Source: Lysinibacillus sp. G4S2 (GTDB taxonomy: Bacteria; Bacillota; Bacilli; Bacillales_A; Planococcaceae). Taken from it: a stretch of 64,000 bases of DNA. The position numbers and the translations under genes are program-made. The notes beneath the pieces are model-generated. The model was not told where the DNA came from and searched no databases. It was given only the letters and a program-made list of their open reading frames with translations. Within the stretch, counting starts at the first letter, position 1. Each line of letters begins with the position of its first letter. Below, one piece after another: positions 63,464 through 64,000 of this stretch. The stretch lies in assembly GCF_030348505.1 (NCBI RefSeq), contig NZ_JAUCFJ010000002.1, positions 4,096,001 to 4,160,000 on the forward strand, in the 5' to 3' direction.

Positions 63464-64000
63464 TTATGAAGAATGACTTATACTGGTTGAGGCTAAAATC
63501 GTCGTACCTTCTAAGGAATCTCCTACAATTTGCACCGATGGAATACCTGCACTTAAGCATTCAAGAGCTCCTTGAACTTTAGGTATCATTCCACCATAAA
63601 TATGGCCTTCCTCAATCCATTGATCAATTAAGGAAGACGTCGCTTCTGATTGATACTCATCATTAATTCGAATACCACTTACATCCGTTACAAGCAGTAG
63701 ACTATCTGCATCTAAAGCTAGTGCTATTTCACTCGCTACCGTATCTCCATTAATGTTTAACGCCTGACCATATTCATCTGCACCAACACAAGCAATAACT
63801 GGTACAATACCCGCACTAATTAATGCTTCTAACAAAGATGTGTTGACAGCTTTTACTTCACCAACAAAACCGTATACATCTTTGTCTAGATAATCTGCTA
63901 CGATTAACTGACCATCAAAGCCGTTTAAACCAATAGCTGCGATACCAGCTGTTGTTAATTCATGAACAAGGGCTGGATTGACCTTTCCTATTAACGTTGA
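63464..64000 (-). CDS. argB: Acetylglutamate kinase (C-terminal part, cut by window edge)
   Basis: The enzyme phosphorylates N-acetylglutamate in the second step of arginine synthesis. The open frame reads to the window edge, about 178 residues. It starts VNPALVHELTTAGIAAIGLN, then DKDVYGFVGEVKAVNTSLLEAL, GIVPVIACVGADEYGQALNINGDTVASEIALALDAD, LLLVTDVSGIR and KVQGALECLSAG, which together mark the amino-acid kinase fold (ATP site and K near the end). An ATG at 63835 is internal, not the start. The N-terminal third is outside. Confidence 0.92.
   Translation of the reverse strand, partial: STLIGKVNPALVHELTTAGIAAIGLNGFDGQLIVADYLDKDVYGFVGEVKAVNTSLLEALISAGIVPVIACVGADEYGQALNINGDTVASEIALALDADSLLLVTDVSGIRINDEYQSEATSSLIDQWIEEGHIYGGMIPKVQGALECLSAGIPSVQIVGDSLEGTTILASTSISHSS

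Overview
The window looks like a chromosomal segment of a low-GC, spore-forming Firmicute of the Lysinibacillus/Bacillaceae-Caryophanaceae type. The evidence is an alpha/beta small acid-soluble spore protein gene, PhoPR, EzrA, a T-box leader, a TPP riboswitch and strong AGGAGG ribosome binding sites. The order phoR-phoP-mdh-icd-citZ-ytvI-fxsA-pyk-pfkA-accA-accD-dnaE-nrnA-ytpI-ytoI-ytkL, then ald, ytxK-tpx, sppA, thiI-nifS-ezrA-hisJ-ytsP-GGDEF-rpsD-tyrS, follows the backbone known from Bacillus subtilis. The genus call is inference from gene content and repeats; no 16S rRNA or tRNA gene is in view.

Layout. 0-3.5 kb: edge of a CidA/LrgA gene, then phoPR and a MaoC-like gene. 3.6-7.5 kb: an accessory patch (orphan membrane protein, frameshifted DUF3291 gene, poly-A tract, IS30-family element, orphan gene) splitting phoPR from mdh. 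7.7-18.9 kb: central carbon metabolism and fatty-acid initiation (mdh, icd, citZ, pyk, pfkA, accA, accD and a FadR-like regulator with its palindromic operator). 19-27.3 kb: dnaE, nrnA, ytpI, ytoI, ytkL and an M24 peptidase. 27.4-29.4 kb: an IS1182-like element inserted inside a repeat, with a 10-bp target duplication. 29.5-37 kb: ald, a universal stress gene, ytxK, tpx, an RDD protein, sppA and an acyl-CoA synthetase. 37-39.5 kb: a TPP-riboswitch-controlled thiM-thiD-thiE operon. 39.6-49.9 kb: SASP, thiI-nifS, GNAT, ezrA, a PHP phosphatase, a GAF-type methionine sulfoxide reductase, a GGDEF protein and rpsD with promoter and leader. 50-53 kb: an AT-rich accessory patch with an orphan lipoprotein-sized protein, a gene remnant, a secreted protein and a solitary SLATT-type 2TM protein. 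53.3-64 kb: iron alcohol dehydrogenase, a cobalamin-binding-like protein, tyrS with T-box, a class A PBP with a Gly/Asn/Ser repeat tail, an epimerase, argD and partial argB.

The most distinctive feature is non-coding. At least twelve gaps carry copies or fragments of one large imperfect palindrome (family A; ends resembling GTTGATTTCCGTTCC and GGAACGGAAATCAAC). Some copies hold tandem 37-bp units (GTTGCTGTCGCTTCGCTTTC...). Two further structured repeat families (B, and a multi-hairpin element after ezrA) occur in other gaps. These repeats generate many spurious short reading frames, which are not reported as genes.

Genes work together mainly as housekeeping operons: citZ-icd with a separately terminated mdh; accD-accA under a GntR/FadR repressor; pfkA-pyk glycolysis; thiMDE thiamine salvage; nifS-thiI sulfur transfer for thiamine and 4-thiouridine; argB-argD arginine synthesis.
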